Notes under the pieces: model-generated | What the model was told of the DNA's origin: nothing | The model's database searches: none | Seen by the model: the letters and a program-made list of their open reading frames with translations, nothing else | Translations under genes and position numbers: made by a program | NCBI GenBank assembly: GCA_040880065.1 | Contig: JBBDJE010000051.1 | Location: 1 to 64,000 of the forward strand | Origin: Abyssibius sp040880065 | GTDB taxonomy: Bacteria; Pseudomonadota; Alphaproteobacteria; Rhodobacterales; Rhodobacteraceae | Reading direction: 5' to 3' | Length of the DNA: 64,000 bases | In this document: positions 52,103 through 61,627 of the stretch, one piece after another | Layout: each line of letters opens with the position of its first letter | Position numbering within the stretch: position 1 is the stretch's first letter

Positions 52103-52127
52103 CACAAAACAAGAACACTTGTAGAAC
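52099..52127 (+). promoter_or_regulatory. lexA promoter with LexA (SOS) box
   Basis: TTGACA (52099-52104), 17 bp, then TAGAAC (52122-52127) form a sigma70-type promoter. GAAC-ACTTGTA-GAAC (52113-52127) is a perfect direct-repeat LexA box of alphaproteobacterial type and covers the -10, so LexA should repress its own gene. Confidence 0.88.
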
Positions 52128-52154
52128 AAGACAGGTTCAACGAGGGGGCTGGCC

Positions 52155-52838
52155 ATGTTAACGAAGAAACAACTCGATCTTTTGCAGTTCATTCACAAGC
52201 GCGTGCAAAAAGACGGTGTCTCCCCCAGTTTTGACGAAATGAAAGACGCGCTCGACCTTCGGTCAAAATCCGGCATTCACCGACTGATTACCGCATTGGA
52301 AGAACGCGGTTTTCTGCGCCGCCTGCCCAACAAAGCTCGCGCGATCGAGATTCTGCGCTTGCCAGATTCCATGGAGCCCACTGGCTTTCGCCCATCGGTC
52401 ATTGAAGGCAACCGCAAAGCACCGCCGCCCGATGCCCTACATGTGCAAGTTCACGCGATGGAACTGCCGGTGATGGGCCGCATCGCCGCTGGCACCCCGA
52501 TTGAGGCGATCCAGCAGGTTTCGCATACTGTTGCCGTGCCCGGTGCCATGCTGTCAGCCAGCGGCAACCATTTTGCGCTTGAAGTAAAGGGCGATTCGAT
52601 GATCGGGGCCGGTATCAATAACGGTGATATCGTTGTGATCCGCGAACAGGTAACGGCCGATAATGGTGATATAGTCGTGGCGCTGGTCGAAGGGCAGGAA
52701 GCGACGCTCAAGCGCCTGCGCCGCCGTGGCAGTGCCATCGCGCTGGAAGCCGCAAACCCCGAATATGAAACCCGCGTTTACCGCGATGATCAGGTGCGCA
52801 TTCAGGGCCGCCTTGTTGGTTTGATCCGCAACTATTAG
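52155..52838 (+). CDS. lexA: LexA repressor
   Basis: SOS repressor that cleaves itself when stimulated by RecA. The 227-aa protein has a winged-helix N-terminus (LTKKQLDLLQFIHKRVQ), the cleavage site A112-G113 in RIAAGTP, and the Ser-Lys dyad S148 (GDSM) and K186. Its promoter carries a LexA box. Its TAG stop lies within the left end of the dispersed repeat. Confidence 0.98.
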   Translation: MLTKKQLDLLQFIHKRVQKDGVSPSFDEMKDALDLRSKSGIHRLITALEERGFLRRLPNKARAIEILRLPDSMEPTGFRPSVIEGNRKAPPPDALHVQVHAMELPVMGRIAAGTPIEAIQQVSHTVAVPGAMLSASGNHFALEVKGDSMIGAGINNGDIVVIREQVTADNGDIVVALVEGQEATLKRLRRRGSAIALEAANPEYETRVYRDDQVRIQGRLVGLIRNY

Positions 52839-52942
52839 AGCGTGTTGCAACAAAAGTGGGAACCTGTTTTCTGCATTTGAACATGCGTTATCAAAAAGTT
52901 AGAAATTGTCGCGTGAATAAATATGAACGCGGTGCGCTCTAA
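52835..52942 (-). repeat. Dispersed palindromic intergenic repeat, copy 2
   Basis: A 108-bp element that fills the entire gap between convergent lexA and comEC. Its ends are TTAGAGCG and CGCTCTAA. In reverse complement it aligns with 9741-9847 at about 70% identity. The TAG stop codons of both lexA (52836-52838) and comEC (52939-52941, complement) fall inside its ends. Confidence 0.85.
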
Positions 52943-54987
52943 CGTTCCCAATAGTGGTTCTGGCGATCGGTCAGCGTTGTAACAATGCGCAACCCCTCCC
53001 CGCTTGGCGATATTGCAAGCGCCCCCGTTTGTGCAAATTCTTCAGGTGAAAGCCAGATACAAGACCCGGTAAGCGGGTGATTGTGCTGGCTGAATACAAA
53101 CAGGCGCATTGCCGTGCACGGCCTGTCCGGCGCATCGCGCCCCCAATGCAAAACGATCTCCCAACCATTTTCAAGCACCGCCGAACTGCCACCCGTGTAA
53201 ACCTCCACACCCTGCCGCGCAAACGCAATGTCCTGTGCGGCCCCGTCGCCGTCACTTTGCAACCAGCTTTGCGCGGCATAGGAATAGGCACGGTCTTTGT
53301 TCAGCGCGCGCCCTTCGGCGCTCATTGCGCCCATAAGGCGCCCGTCACCGTCAATCAGCAAAGCCGGACGGGTCGCCGCGGACCAGATGAAAAGCGCCAG
53401 ACACGCCGGAATGAACCCGGCAAGCCTAAGCCTTCCGCGCATCAAACACAGCATCAAGCCGCCAAGCGTAAACAAGGCGAGCACCTGCCACGGCGCTGAA
53501 ATTACCGGAATAACGGCGCCGGGCAGCGCGGCAACATATTTGGCGACACCCAATATCCACGCAATTCCCCACCCCATGACACTCAGCGCGATGCCCGACA
53601 AACCGACCGGCCAGAGCAGCACGGCCACAACAGCCGCGGGCATGACAATAAGGCCCATCATCGGCACAGCCAGCACATTGGCCAGCAACCCGAATTGCGA
53701 CATCGTGTTGAAATGAAAGGCAGAAATCGGCGCGGTAGAAACCCCGCCGATGGCCGAGGTCAGCACAATGCCAAGGCACCAGCCAAGCAAGCGCCGCCAG
53801 CGGGACACATTGCGCGCAAACAGCCAGTGGCCGCGAAGCGCGCCATAGGCGGCAATCAGGCAGGTTGTCGCAGAAAACGACATCTGAAAGCCTGCCTCCA
53901 TCAGGCTTTCGGGCGCAACCAGCAACACAATCAGCGCTGCAAGCGCAACCGAACGAAGGGTAAGCGCCGGTCGGTCGAGCATGACTGCCACCAGAACCAC
54001 CGCCGCCATGATGAATGCGCGCTGCGTGGCGACATTCGCACCCGAAAGCAGCAAATAGCCCGCCGCCGCCAGCAGCGCCCCGAAAGCTGCATATTTTTTG
54101 ATGCTATGCGCGAGCGCCAACCCCGGCACCAAAGCCATACCACGCCGCAAAAGCATGAACACAAAACCCGAAAGCAAGCCCATATGCAGGCCGGAAATTG
54201 CCAGCAAATGCGCCAGATTCGTGGCGCGCAGATGGTTGAGCACCGCCGGGTCAATTGCGCTGCGATCACCGCTCATAATCGCCGCGGCAAAGGCCCCATC
54301 CACACCGGGAATGCCCGCGCGCACCCAATCGGCCAGTGCCATGCGCCGCGAAACCAGCCATAAAGGCAACGTATTTTGGGCAGGGTCGGGCCATGCGGCC
54401 AACACCGGGTTGCGCGAATAGCCAATCGCGCCAAGCTGGTTGAACCATGCGAATCGCCGAAAATCAAAGCCGCCAGGCTCGACCGGCGGTTCGGGCGGCG
54501 ACAAAAACCCTGTCGTGGTGATGCGCGCACCGGGGCGCAGCACGTCGGGTGCAATTTCGCCCACAGCGCTCAGGCGAATACGCTCTGGCACCACCGGGTC
54601 GCGCTCACCGGGCAGTGTAATACGGTCAAGCAGCATGCGCGGGGCATTGCTGGCCGAACGGTCAAGCCCGATGATCCGCCCCTCGACCGGGCCATAATAG
54701 TTCCAGCCCAGCACGGGTGCGGCCACCATGGCGGCGCGCAAACTGGCATTGAGGTAACCCAAAATAAACCAAATAAGCCCAAAACCAAGCTGGCGCAGGG
54801 CAATGCTGCGACGCTGTAACGCAAGCACACAGGCCGCAATGAACCCGATACCCCAAACCATTAGAAAAATGCCGCCAGGCGGGCCATTTAGCCCGAAATA
54901 TAGCGCAATGCCGCAGCCAAACAGCACTGGGGCCCATAAAAACAGGTTGGGCGATTGCGCCTGTAACTCGCCCAATACCCAGCGCAT
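52939..54987 (-). CDS. comEC: ComEC/Rec2 family DNA-uptake channel protein
   Basis: Putative inner-membrane channel for transformation. About 682 aa with an N-terminal pair of TM segments and DUF4131-like soluble region (~30-200), then the Competence domain with many TM helices (LLAISGLHMGLLSG marks it) and a short C-terminal tail. No beta-lactamase-like nuclease domain follows, as is common in alphaproteobacteria. ATG 54987 or GTG 54993 could start it. Its stop is within the dispersed repeat. Confidence 0.92.
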   Translation of the reverse strand: MRWVLGELQAQSPNLFLWAPVLFGCGIALYFGLNGPPGGIFLMVWGIGFIAACVLALQRRSIALRQLGFGLIWFILGYLNASLRAAMVAAPVLGWNYYGPVEGRIIGLDRSASNAPRMLLDRITLPGERDPVVPERIRLSAVGEIAPDVLRPGARITTTGFLSPPEPPVEPGGFDFRRFAWFNQLGAIGYSRNPVLAAWPDPAQNTLPLWLVSRRMALADWVRAGIPGVDGAFAAAIMSGDRSAIDPAVLNHLRATNLAHLLAISGLHMGLLSGFVFMLLRRGMALVPGLALAHSIKKYAAFGALLAAAGYLLLSGANVATQRAFIMAAVVLVAVMLDRPALTLRSVALAALIVLLVAPESLMEAGFQMSFSATTCLIAAYGALRGHWLFARNVSRWRRLLGWCLGIVLTSAIGGVSTAPISAFHFNTMSQFGLLANVLAVPMMGLIVMPAAVVAVLLWPVGLSGIALSVMGWGIAWILGVAKYVAALPGAVIPVISAPWQVLALFTLGGLMLCLMRGRLRLAGFIPACLALFIWSAATRPALLIDGDGRLMGAMSAEGRALNKDRAYSYAAQSWLQSDGDGAAQDIAFARQGVEVYTGGSSAVLENGWEIVLHWGRDAPDRPCTAMRLFVFSQHNHPLTGSCIWLSPEEFAQTGALAISPSGEGLRIVTTLTDRQNHYWER

Positions 54988-55068
54988 TGGCACCTGCCTT
55001 GTTCTTGCTTACGCCATACAATAGAAGCGTTAACGATAACTTTTCACGGTTTCCAAGAGGTTAACGCC

Positions 55069-56481
55069 ATGTCTGCTGCCAAACCCGTCATCACCCGTTT
55101 TGCGCCGTCGCCAACGGGCTATTTACATATCGGCGGCGCGCGCACGGCGTTGTTCAACTGGCTGTTTGCCCGCCACCATGGCGGCACATTCCTGCTGCGG
55201 ATTGAAGATACCGACCGCGCGCGCTCAACCCCCGAGGCGACGGAGGCGATTTTTGCCGGTTTGCGCTGGCTCGGGCTTGATTGGGATGGCGATGCCATCA
55301 GCCAGTTTGCCCGCATCGCCCGCCACGGCGAGGTTGCGCGCGATATGCTCGCCCGCGGCACGGCCTATAAATGCTTTGCCACACAGGCTGAGATTGAAGC
55401 CGCGCGTGAAGCCGCACGCGCCGCCAAACAGCCCCCGCTATTTCACTCCCCGTGGCGCGATACCGACCCTGCCGAGCACCCCGACCTGCCCTTTGTTGTG
55501 CGCCTGAAAGCCCCTAAAACTGGCGAAACCGTGGTCAACGACCACGTGCAAGGCAGCATTACATGGCAAAACGAAACGCTGGATGACCTGATATTGCTTC
55601 GCTCCGATGGTGTGCCAACCTATATGCACGCCGTTGTGGTGGACGATCATGACATGGGTGTTACCCATGTTATTCGTGGTGATGACCATCTGACCAACGC
55701 CGCACGCCAATCCCTGATCTATCAGGCCGCTGGCTGGGACGTGCCCGAATTTGCACATGTGCCGCTCATTCATGGCGAAGACGGCAAAAAGCTCTCCAAA
55801 CGCCACGGCGCGCTAGGGGTCGAGGAATATCGCGATATGGGCTACCTGCCCGCCGCGATGCGCAACTACCTTATTCGCCTTGGATGGTCGCATGGTGATG
55901 ACGAATTTTTCAGCACAGATGAGGCAATTGAGTGGTTCAACCTTGATTCTCTGGGCAAATCACCCGCGCGGTTTGATTTCAAAAAACTCGAAAACCTGTC
56001 GGGCCAGCATATTCGGGCCAGCGACAATGCTACATTGGCCCGCGAAGTGCTGGCCTATGTTGCATCGCAAAACCTGCCGCCATTGAGCGATAAACAGGAA
56101 ACACAGCTTTTCGAGGCGATGGATCAGCTAAAAGAACGTGCGAAGACTTTGCCTGAAGTTATTGAAATGGCGCGCTATTTCCTTACGGATCGCCCACTTG
56201 ATATGGACGAGCGTGCACTTGGTCTGCTTGATTCTGTATCCCGTGGTATGCTGAATAGATTGACTTCGCGCTTGCAGCATGCTAGTTGGTCCTTAGATAA
56301 TCTGGAGATCGAAATCCGCGCTTTTGCCGATGATGAAGGGCTCAAGCTGGGCAAGGTCGCCCAACCGTTACGTGCAGCTTTATGCGGGCGTAGTGTCTCT
56401 CCAAGTGTGTTTGACATGATGATCACGCTGGGCCGCGACGAGACGATTGCCAGACTTTTAGATGTCGCCGAAACGGGCTGA
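55069..56481 (+). CDS. gltX: Glutamate--tRNA ligase
   Basis: Class I synthetase charging tRNA-Glu (470 aa). The HIGH-equivalent is APSPTGYLHIGG and the KMSKS-equivalent is KKLSKRHG; RIEDTDRAR is the conserved substrate-binding segment. AAGAGG precedes the ATG. It is divergent from comEC and followed after 60 bp by gltA. Confidence 0.97.
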   Translation: MSAAKPVITRFAPSPTGYLHIGGARTALFNWLFARHHGGTFLLRIEDTDRARSTPEATEAIFAGLRWLGLDWDGDAISQFARIARHGEVARDMLARGTAYKCFATQAEIEAAREAARAAKQPPLFHSPWRDTDPAEHPDLPFVVRLKAPKTGETVVNDHVQGSITWQNETLDDLILLRSDGVPTYMHAVVVDDHDMGVTHVIRGDDHLTNAARQSLIYQAAGWDVPEFAHVPLIHGEDGKKLSKRHGALGVEEYRDMGYLPAAMRNYLIRLGWSHGDDEFFSTDEAIEWFNLDSLGKSPARFDFKKLENLSGQHIRASDNATLAREVLAYVASQNLPPLSDKQETQLFEAMDQLKERAKTLPEVIEMARYFLTDRPLDMDERALGLLDSVSRGMLNRLTSRLQHASWSLDNLEIEIRAFADDEGLKLGKVAQPLRAALCGRSVSPSVFDMMITLGRDETIARLLDVAETG

Positions 56482-56541
56482 CACATCAAAGCGCGCCAGC
56501 GCCAATCAAACAGGGCAAATGCCCGATGAATGAGGTTGAAC

Positions 56542-57843
56542 ATGCCAACAGACGCTCCCAAAACAGCGAAACTCTCATTCGGGGGCAAAACCCTCGATTT
56601 GCCAATGCAAAGCCCTACTGCCGGCCCCGATGTTATTGATATCCGCAAGCTTTATGCACAGGGCGATGTGTTCACCTATGACCCCGGCTTCACCTCGACA
56701 GCCGCCTGTGAAAGCGCCATCACCTATATTGATGGCGACAAGGGCGAACTGCTGTATCGCGGCTACCCGATCGACCAACTGGCAGAGAAAAGCCACTTTC
56801 TGGAAGTATGCTACCTGCTGCTTTACGGCGAGTTGCCCGACACACCCAAACTGGACGATTTTGTCTCGCGCGTGACCAACCACACCATGCTGCACGAACA
56901 GATGCATTTCTTCTATCGCGGGTTTCGCCGCGATGCGCACCCGATGGCCATTATCTGCGGCGTGCAAGGCGCCATGTCGTCCTTCTACCACGATTCGACC
57001 GATATCAATGATGCGTGGCAGCGCGAGGTGGCAACCATCCGCATGATCGCCAAAATGCCGACAATCGCCGCTTGGGCCTACAAATATTCGGTTGGCCAGC
57101 CGTTCATCTACCCGCGTAACGATCTCGATTATGCCTCGAACTTCCTGCAAATGTGTTTTGCGGTGCCCTCCGAAGATTTTGTGGTAAACCCAATTCTCAG
57201 CCGCGCTATGGACCGTATTTTCACGCTTCATGCCGACCATGAGCAGAACGCATCAACCTCGACCGTGCGGCTTGCCGGCTCGTCTGGTGCCAACCCGTTT
57301 GCCTGTATTGCCGCCGGCATTGCATGCCTTTGGGGCCCTGCGCATGGTGGTGCCAATCAGGCCTGCCTTGAAATGCTGCGCGAAATAGGCACGGTTGACC
57401 GTATTCCCGAATATATCGCCCGCGCCAAAGACAAGGATGACCCGTTCCGCCTGATGGGATTTGGCCACCGCGTTTACAAAAACTTCGACCCGCGCGCCAA
57501 AGTGATGAAGGAAAGCGCCGACGAGGTGCTTGGCCTGCTGGGGATTGAAAACAACCCGACCTTGCAGGTCGCCAAAGAGCTGGAGCGGATCGCGCTGGAA
57601 GATCCGTATTTCGTTGAGAAAAAACTCTATCCGAATGTCGATTTCTATTCGGGCATCATCCTCGATGCGATGGGGTTCCCCACCTCGATGTTTACGCCGA
57701 TTTTTGCGCTGGCCCGCACTGTGGGCTGGATTGCGCAGTGGAAAGAGATGATGGAAGACCCGACACAGAAAATCGGCCGCCCGCGTCAGCTTTACACTGG
57801 CGAGGCTTCGCGCGACTATGTGGATATTGAAAACCGCTCATGA
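56542..57843 (+). CDS. gltA: Citrate synthase (type II)
   Basis: Condenses acetyl-CoA and oxaloacetate in the TCA cycle. About 434 aa, with DPGFTSTASCES-like DPGFTSTAACES, the ADHEQNASTSTVRLAGSS segment holding an active-site histidine, GPAHGGANQA, and GFGHRVYKNFDPRA. GAGG 6 bases before ATG 56542 fixes the start; ATG 56530 is also in frame. Coupled to the next gene by ATGA. Confidence 0.97.
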   Translation: MPTDAPKTAKLSFGGKTLDLPMQSPTAGPDVIDIRKLYAQGDVFTYDPGFTSTAACESAITYIDGDKGELLYRGYPIDQLAEKSHFLEVCYLLLYGELPDTPKLDDFVSRVTNHTMLHEQMHFFYRGFRRDAHPMAIICGVQGAMSSFYHDSTDINDAWQREVATIRMIAKMPTIAAWAYKYSVGQPFIYPRNDLDYASNFLQMCFAVPSEDFVVNPILSRAMDRIFTLHADHEQNASTSTVRLAGSSGANPFACIAAGIACLWGPAHGGANQACLEMLREIGTVDRIPEYIARAKDKDDPFRLMGFGHRVYKNFDPRAKVMKESADEVLGLLGIENNPTLQVAKELERIALEDPYFVEKKLYPNVDFYSGIILDAMGFPTSMFTPIFALARTVGWIAQWKEMMEDPTQKIGRPRQLYTGEASRDYVDIENRS

Positions 57844-58310
57844 GCAAAAGCCTGAAGCGCGTGCTGGCCGAGATGGAAGCGCTTGGCCTGTCACCCGAAA
57901 TCGTGCATAAACCCGATGGCACGCTCACCGCGCAAGACGCGGCCAACGGGCTTGGCTGCACCGTCGGGCAGATCGTAAAATCCATCCTGTTTCGCGTGAC
58001 GGGGCAAGACGAGCATGTATTATTCCTGACCTCGGGCGATAATCAGGTCGACCCCGGGCGTGCCGCAGCGCTTGCCGGATGCAGCTTGGAGCGCGCCGAT
58101 GCGGCAAGCATCCGCCTCTGGACCGGCTTTGCCATTGGCGGTGTTTCGCCCTTTGGCCATATCAATCCGGTGCGCAAATTTCTTGATGAAGACCTGCTGC
58201 AATATGATGTGGTCTGGGCTGCAGCGGGCACGCCAAACCATAATTTTGCAATTGATCCCAATGCATTGCGCGATGTTGCTGGCGCAAAAGTGGCCGATTT
58301 CAAAGCCTGA
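57840..58310 (+). CDS. YbaK/EbsC family aminoacyl-tRNA deacylase-like protein
   Basis: A 156-aa trans-editing domain protein that likely hydrolyses mischarged tRNA. The family lysine is in VGQIVKSILF, and the GGVSPFGH motif is intact. Which tRNA it edits is not evident. Its ATG overlaps the gltA stop and its 3' end overlaps the convergent lpxB gene by 11 bp. Confidence 0.9.
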   Translation: MSKSLKRVLAEMEALGLSPEIVHKPDGTLTAQDAANGLGCTVGQIVKSILFRVTGQDEHVLFLTSGDNQVDPGRAAALAGCSLERADAASIRLWTGFAIGGVSPFGHINPVRKFLDEDLLQYDVVWAAAGTPNHNFAIDPNALRDVAGAKVADFKA

Positions 58311-59475
58311 TCTGCGCCATTACTGCACGCGCTGCCCGCAGGCCGGGCGCTTCATCGCCTGTGCCGACTTCGCGCATGGCTACAGCACTCGCGGCGCGTT
58401 GTGCGGCTGCCGCAGCAGGGTTTTCCAGCAAAAGGTCCAGCGCAGGCATCAGGTTTTCGGGCTTGCAAGCTGAAAACAAAAACTCCGGCACGGCGCGGCT
58501 GTCGGATAGCAGATTGACCAGCGTAACCGTATCGACCAGCGCCATCTGCCGCATCAGCCAGCCGGTAACTGCGTTCATCTGATAGCCAATCACCATTGGC
58601 ACAGCTGCCGCCGCAAGCTCCAGCGAGACCGTGCCAGAGGCAGCAAGCGCCGCGCTCGAAGCGGCAAAAACCGTGCGTTTTTGTGCCTCATATGCATCAT
58701 AATCAGCCAATGGCGGCAGGATTATTGCATTAGTGCCTGCAAATGCGGCCCTTAGCGGCGCGACAAGGTTTGGCCGCGCGGCTGGAACGAGTGGCACCAA
58801 ATTCGGGTGTTTTTCCACCAAAAGTCGGGCGGTTTCAGCAAATATCGGCGCAAGACGCGCCACCTCACCTGCCCGACTACCGGGCAGCAAGGTCAGAATG
58901 CGGGTTCCGGCCGCTATGCCCAACTGCTTGCGCAAGCCCGCAACTGCTTCAGGCGTGGCTTTGGGTTCTGCTGCAATCGGATGGCCGACAAAGTCACAAC
59001 TCATCCCCGCTGCCTGCATATAGGGCGGCTCGAACGGCAGAAGCGCCAGCACATGGTCGATGCTGCGCGCCATTTTTGCAGCCCGCCCCGGCTTCCACGC
59101 CCAGACCGAGGGCGCAACATAGTGGATAAACGGTGCAGCGCAGCCCTTGCGCGCCGCAAGGGCCACGCGCAGCGTAAAGCCGGGGCTGTCTATAGTAATG
59201 AGCGCGGCGGGCTGGCGGGCGATTATATCGGCGGCCACTTCGTCTCGGCGCGCAAACAAGCTGCGCAAGCGCGGCAGCACCTCAACCAGCCCCATGATCG
59301 AAAGTTCATCAATGGGAAAAAGCGAAGCAAGCCCCCGCGCCGCCATAAGCGGGCCGCCCACACCCGCAAAGCGCGTATCAGGGTCAAGCTGCACCAGCCC
59401 ATCCATCAGCGCCGCGCCCAGCCTGTCGCCCGAGGCTTCGCCGGCGATCAGGTAGATCAGCGGCGCAGCGCTCAT
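58300..59475 (-). CDS. lpxB: Lipid-A-disaccharide synthase
   Basis: Membrane-associated GT19 enzyme joining UDP-diacylglucosamine and lipid X. About 391 aa starting LIYLIAGEASGDRLGAALM; GVGGPLMAARG, PSVWAWKPGRAAKM and LLPGSRAGEVARL follow in order. ATG 59475 overlaps the lpxI stop; an in-frame codon at 59493 lies within lpxI. It is last in the bamA-to-lpxB operon. Confidence 0.97.
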   Translation of the reverse strand: MSAAPLIYLIAGEASGDRLGAALMDGLVQLDPDTRFAGVGGPLMAARGLASLFPIDELSIMGLVEVLPRLRSLFARRDEVAADIIARQPAALITIDSPGFTLRVALAARKGCAAPFIHYVAPSVWAWKPGRAAKMARSIDHVLALLPFEPPYMQAAGMSCDFVGHPIAAEPKATPEAVAGLRKQLGIAAGTRILTLLPGSRAGEVARLAPIFAETARLLVEKHPNLVPLVPAARPNLVAPLRAAFAGTNAIILPPLADYDAYEAQKRTVFAASSAALAASGTVSLELAAAAVPMVIGYQMNAVTGWLMRQMALVDTVTLVNLLSDSRAVPEFLFSACKPENLMPALDLLLENPAAAAAQRAASAVAMREVGTGDEAPGLRAARAVMAQIRL

Positions 59476-60335
59476 GACGGGTCGCGTGCCCATAAAAACA
59501 GGCCAAGCTCATTGGCCTTGGCAACGGTATCTTCCAAGCCCAAAACCAGCACGCCACCAGATTGGATAACCACCCCGGCCAGCCCGGCCTTTGCGGCCAT
59601 TTCCATGGTGCGCGGGCCAACGGCCGGCAGATCAACGCGCCAATCCTGCCCCTGTTTGGGCGCCTTGAGCAACACGCCGCGCGCGCCGTTCGCATCGGGC
59701 CGGTAGCGCGCGCCTGTTTCGGCCACAAATTCGAGCATCCGGTCGGTGCCGGGGCTGCTTTCAGTCGCAAGGCACAGGCCTTGGGCAACAACCGCGCCCT
59801 GCCCGATATCGAGCCTGCCAAGTGCCGTTACAATTTCTTCGGCGCGCGCAGCATCGGCGCGGTCATCCACGCTGGGCTGGGCAAGGGTGGGAATGCCTGC
59901 CGGAATGAGCAGCCCTTCAAGCAGGTCATGTGCACCAGTAATTTTGAAGCCCTCCGCCTCGAATATGCTTGTAACCATGGCCAGCGTGTCATTATCGCCT
60001 TTCTTTAGCCCGGCAATAATGCGCGGCGCAAGGCGTAAACCTTTGATATCAAAGCGCAACGGGCTAAGCTTGGGGCGGGTCATGCCACCGGCCATTGTCA
60101 CCTCGGAACAGTTTGCGCGCTTGAGCGCACGAAACAGCCGGCCCGGTTTTTCAAATATTGCGGGTATGATCGGGTAATCCTTCACCCAATCAAGCATAAT
60201 GCCCTCAAACACCACAACTGTGCAGGGCCGCCCGATGCGGCGGCATTCCTCGGCCACAAGGCGCGGCAACACCCCCTCGCCCGCGATAATGGCCAAAGGG
60301 TTCAGCACAGCGGGAAGGTTTGCGCCACTAGTCAT
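59472..60335 (-). CDS. lpxI: UDP-2,3-diacylglucosamine diphosphatase LpxI
   Basis: Hydrolyses UDP-2,3-diacylglucosamine to lipid X; the alphaproteobacterial substitute for LpxH (DUF1009 family). The 287-aa protein has PLAIIAGEGVLPRLVAEE near the start, VTMAGGMTRPKLS, the GAHDLLEGLLIPAG region, and RTMEMAAKAGLAGV. Its ATG 60335 overlaps the end of lpxA by 8 bases and its stop overlaps lpxB, so all three are coupled. Confidence 0.95.
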   Translation of the reverse strand: MTSGANLPAVLNPLAIIAGEGVLPRLVAEECRRIGRPCTVVVFEGIMLDWVKDYPIIPAIFEKPGRLFRALKRANCSEVTMAGGMTRPKLSPLRFDIKGLRLAPRIIAGLKKGDNDTLAMVTSIFEAEGFKITGAHDLLEGLLIPAGIPTLAQPSVDDRADAARAEEIVTALGRLDIGQGAVVAQGLCLATESSPGTDRMLEFVAETGARYRPDANGARGVLLKAPKQGQDWRVDLPAVGPRTMEMAAKAGLAGVVIQSGGVLVLGLEDTVAKANELGLFLWARDPS

Positions 60336-61134
60336 TGGGCAAAATGAAGGAACGGTTGGGTTCGGCCAGCAGGAATGTGGTAATTTCCTGCACCAACGGC
60401 ATATCGGCATAATCGCTGGCCAGTTGCGCGGCGCGCTCGCGCAATGTGCCTTCAGTGCTGAACAACGCGCGGTAAGCGGCACGCATGCGGTGGATTTCGG
60501 CCTTGTCAAGGCCACGGCGTTTTAGCCCAGTCAGGTTCAGCCCGCCAAGCTGCGCGCGCGCGCCGATCGTTGCGGCATATGGAATAACATCGCCAGAAAC
60601 GATGCAGCCCGCGCCCACAATCGCGCCCTGCCCGATGCGCGAAAACTGCACGATACCCGCAAGCCCGCCCAGAATGGCATGATCGCCCAGTTCGACATGC
60701 CCGGCAAGCGAGGCGTGGTTGGCCATGATGACACGATTGCCAACCTTGCAGTCATGCCCAACATGGGTGCCGAGCATGAACAGACAATCATCGCCGATTT
60801 GGGTAAGCCCGCCCCCGCCTACCGTGCCGGGGTTGATCGACACACTTTCGCGGATCATGTTGCGCGCACCTATCACCAGCCGCGTTGCCTCGCCCGCGAA
60901 TTTCAGGTCTTGTGGCTGATGCCCGACCGAGGCGAAGGGCCAGATTATTGTGCCTTCGCCCACCGTGGTATCGCCCGCCAGTGCAACATGGCTTTTCAGC
61001 TCTACATTGGCGGCCAGCTTCGCTTCGGCGCCGACCACACAAAACGGGCCGATCTGGCAGCCGGGGCCAATTTCGGCCCCCTGCTCCACAATGGCCGAGC
61101 TATGGATGCTGGCCGTTGGGTCGATCAGCGCCAT
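60328..61134 (-). CDS. lpxA: Acyl-ACP--UDP-N-acetylglucosamine O-acyltransferase
   Basis: First enzyme of lipid A synthesis. A 268-aa left-handed beta-helix built of hexapeptide repeats (I-x-x-x-x-x), with the HDCKVGNRVIMANH segment carrying the catalytic histidine, and a helical C-terminus. It lies 3 bp after fabZ. Confidence 0.97.
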   Translation of the reverse strand: MALIDPTASIHSSAIVEQGAEIGPGCQIGPFCVVGAEAKLAANVELKSHVALAGDTTVGEGTIIWPFASVGHQPQDLKFAGEATRLVIGARNMIRESVSINPGTVGGGGLTQIGDDCLFMLGTHVGHDCKVGNRVIMANHASLAGHVELGDHAILGGLAGIVQFSRIGQGAIVGAGCIVSGDVIPYAATIGARAQLGGLNLTGLKRRGLDKAEIHRMRAAYRALFSTEGTLRERAAQLASDYADMPLVQEITTFLLAEPNRSFILPND

Positions 61135-61137
61135 GGC

Positions 61138-61611
61138 TTACTGCTCGTCCGGCATAACGATCATGGCGGAATATTCGCTTTCTGCCACGACCTTGCCATC
61201 AACCTTGGCTTCACCCCAGAATTTCCAGATCTTGCCACGGCTGCGGATAACAGAAACATGCAGCTCCATCACATCGCCGGGCATAACCAGCTTGCGAAAG
61301 CGGGTTTTGTCCATCGTCATGAAATAAACCAGCACATCGGTATCTTCCAAACCCAGCGTTTTGATGACCAAAACGCAGGATGTCTGTGCCATCGCCTCGA
61401 TAATCGTCACGCCGGGCATAATGGGTTTGGTAGGGAAATGGCCCTGAAAATGCGGCTCGTTTACCGATACGTTCTTGATGCCCACGGCAGATTCGCCGAG
61501 TTTAATATCGCGCACCTTGTCGATGAACAAAAACGGGTAGCGGTGCGGCAACAGGCGCCGGATTTCCATGATGTCAGCGCTTAGCACCTCGCTATTGTCT
61601 GCGTCTGTCAT
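61138..61611 (-). CDS. fabZ: 3-hydroxyacyl-ACP dehydratase FabZ
   Basis: Dehydrates beta-hydroxyacyl-ACP in fatty acid elongation. A 157-aa hotdog-fold protein with the LLPHRYPFLFIDKV histidine and the GHFPTKPIMPGVTIIEAMAQ glutamate. AAGGAGA before ATG 61611 fixes the start. Placed between skp and lpxA as in most proteobacteria. Confidence 0.97.
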   Translation of the reverse strand: MTDADNSEVLSADIMEIRRLLPHRYPFLFIDKVRDIKLGESAVGIKNVSVNEPHFQGHFPTKPIMPGVTIIEAMAQTSCVLVIKTLGLEDTDVLVYFMTMDKTRFRKLVMPGDVMELHVSVIRSRGKIWKFWGEAKVDGKVVAESEYSAMIVMPDEQ

Positions 61612-61627
61612 ATGTTCTCCTTTGGAC

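Noticed and set aside
53695..54363. Open frame of 222 codons opposite comEC
   Set aside because: Product is Arg/Gln/His-rich, typical of an antisense reading of a membrane-protein gene; no ribosome site.
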